Source of the DNA: an uncultured Bacteroidales bacterium
GTDB lineage: Bacteria; Bacteroidota; Bacteroidia; Bacteroidales; UBA932
Assembly (NCBI GenBank): GCA_946406095.1
Contig: CAMJJO010000096.1
Coordinates: forward strand, 1 to 6,667
Direction: 5' to 3'
Length of the DNA stretch: 6,667 nucleotides
Of the stretch, positions 5,929 to 6,667 are shown one piece after another. Each line of letters begins with the position of its first letter. Position 1 is the first letter of the stretch. Made by a program: the position numbers and the translations under genes. The notes beneath the pieces are model-generated. The model saw nothing but the letters and a program-made list of their open reading frames with translations, did not search any database and was not told the origin of the DNA.

Positions 5929-6639
5929 ATGGCAGAAGAAGTAAAAGCATCCCGCAGAATCCAGACCTCGATTCTGAATGCTGCGGAGCATAAGGCACTC
6001 GTCTGGCTGGCGGCGCGTCAGCCAAGGTGGGTCACATCCAACACACTGACCTGGATAGGAATCCTGGGGTCGGTAATCATAGCGGCAGGCTATATCCTTT
6101 CCAACTGGAACATAAACTGGCTTTGGCTGGCATCCTTCGGCTTCGTAGTCAACTGGTACGGGGATTCGCTGGATGGCAATCTTGCCCGCTTCCGCGGCAC
6201 CCAGAGGCCCATCTACGGCTACTATCTGGACCATACCGTAGACGCTATCAACGAGGTGCTGATGTTCATGGGCATCGGGATTTCCGCCCTTCTGAACATC
6301 TGGCTGGCAGTAGCCGGACTTATCCTCTACCTCCTGCTGACGCTGAACGTGAGCATGAACGCCCATCTGAAGAAGGAGTTCAAGCTCACCTATGCCAAGA
6401 TGGGGCCGACTGAACTCAGGCTGATCCTGATCATCATCAACACCCTCTATATCTTCATCCCCGCTCTGCGTGAGCATTCGTGGGACGTGACCATCTTCGG
6501 ATACGAGTTCGAACTCGGAGCATTCGACTATGCAGGCATTGTCATAGTCGTGATGCTGACGCTGGTGTATGTGGTGAGCATCCTTAAAGATCTGGACGAA
6601 TACGCCCATATAGATCCGCCCAAACCCTGGAACGGCTGA
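5929..6639 (+). CDS. CDP-alcohol phosphatidyltransferase family membrane enzyme
   Basis: A 236-residue inner-membrane enzyme that transfers a phosphoalcohol from a CDP-alcohol to an acceptor alcohol in phospholipid synthesis. The full signature D-x2-D-G-x2-A-R-x9-G-x3-D-x3-D is present as D79, D82, G83, A86, R87, G97, D101 and D105. The Asp residues bind the divalent metal and the CDP moiety, and D105 is the expected catalytic base. Hydrophobic segments lie at about 40-57, 62-78, 108-121, 123-140, 163-180 and 200-218, in line with the six-helix fold of the family. The tail is short and polar (DEYAHIDPPKPWNG). I chose ATG 5929 because an in-frame TTG at 5881 is inside the predicted promoter. 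The acceptor alcohol cannot be read from the sequence: phosphatidylglycerophosphate, phosphatidylserine, inositol-phosphate and ethanolamine-type enzymes all share this motif. The gene is divergent from feoAB and its stop overlaps the next start. Confidence 0.92.
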   Translation: MAEEVKASRRIQTSILNAAEHKALVWLAARQPRWVTSNTLTWIGILGSVIIAAGYILSNWNINWLWLASFGFVVNWYGDSLDGNLARFRGTQRPIYGYYLDHTVDAINEVLMFMGIGISALLNIWLAVAGLILYLLLTLNVSMNAHLKKEFKLTYAKMGPTELRLILIIINTLYIFIPALREHSWDVTIFGYEFELGAFDYAGIVIVVMLTLVYVVSILKDLDEYAHIDPPKPWNG

Positions 6640-6667
6640 TGCAGCTGATTTCCATCCACGAGCTCGA
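6639..6667 (+). CDS. Start of an unidentified downstream gene, truncated by the right edge
   Basis: The TGA of the phosphatidyltransferase gene shares its A with an ATG (TGATG). The frame then reads M-Q-L-I-S-I-H-E-L and stays open to the edge. A one-base stop/start overlap is typical of translationally coupled genes, and no terminator intervenes. Only nine full codons are visible, so I cannot assign a function. If real, it is probably in the same operon and may share a lipid or envelope role. Confidence 0.45.

Noticed and set aside
5849..6025. A longer FeoB with a 59-residue N-terminal extension.
   Set aside because: It would cross the TATCTTTG promoter and the divergent gene's start; MQLSDL at 5848 is the normal start of a FeoA domain.
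5896..6609. A 237-codon minus-strand open frame opposite the phosphatidyltransferase.
   Set aside because: The opposite strand carries the complete CDP-alcohol phosphatidyltransferase signature; the antisense product is low-complexity and unlike known proteins.

Overview
The window looks like a piece of a Bacteroidota chromosome, most likely order Bacteroidales with fairly GC-rich coding DNA. The evidence is four intergenic copies of the Bacteroidota -7 promoter element TAnnTTTG, absence of strong Shine-Dalgarno sequences, a FeoA-FeoB fusion of the type common in Bacteroidales, and an ECF sigma gene followed directly by a small anti-sigma-like membrane protein with an AWEAI motif. I assign no genus.

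Layout. Positions 1-903 hold a minus-strand pair: an ECF sigma factor (307-903) and, one base after its stop, an anti-sigma-like single-pass membrane protein (1-305) that runs off the left edge. A 73-bp divergent promoter region (904-976) separates this pair from a plus-strand pair: a secreted TPR protein (977-2341) that overlaps by 4 nt an EnvC-like coiled-coil/LytM protein (2338-3495). EnvC converges on the minus-strand feoAB fusion (3488-5848), and the two reading frames overlap by 8 bp at their ends. An 80-bp region (5849-5928) carries two back-to-back promoters, one for feoAB and one for a plus-strand CDP-alcohol phosphatidyltransferase (5929-6639). The stop of that gene overlaps by one base the start of another frame that leaves the window at the right edge.

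How the genes may work together. The TPR/EnvC pair is probably a cell-envelope unit: EnvC-type proteins activate peptidoglycan amidases during cell separation, and the LytM domain here has lost most catalytic residues, as expected for an activator. FeoAB imports Fe(II) across the inner membrane. The CDP-alcohol phosphatidyltransferase makes a phospholipid head-group linkage of unknown specificity. The sigma/anti-sigma pair is a signal-response module whose target genes cannot be told from the window. Nothing links these units into a single pathway.

The window is dense and mostly housekeeping. I found no mobile element, CRISPR array, RNA gene or clearly new system. The points most worth a second look are the two compact divergent promoter regions, the 8-bp convergent gene overlap, the degenerate LytM site and the very short predicted leader of feoAB. 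No gene-free stretch exceeds 80 bp.
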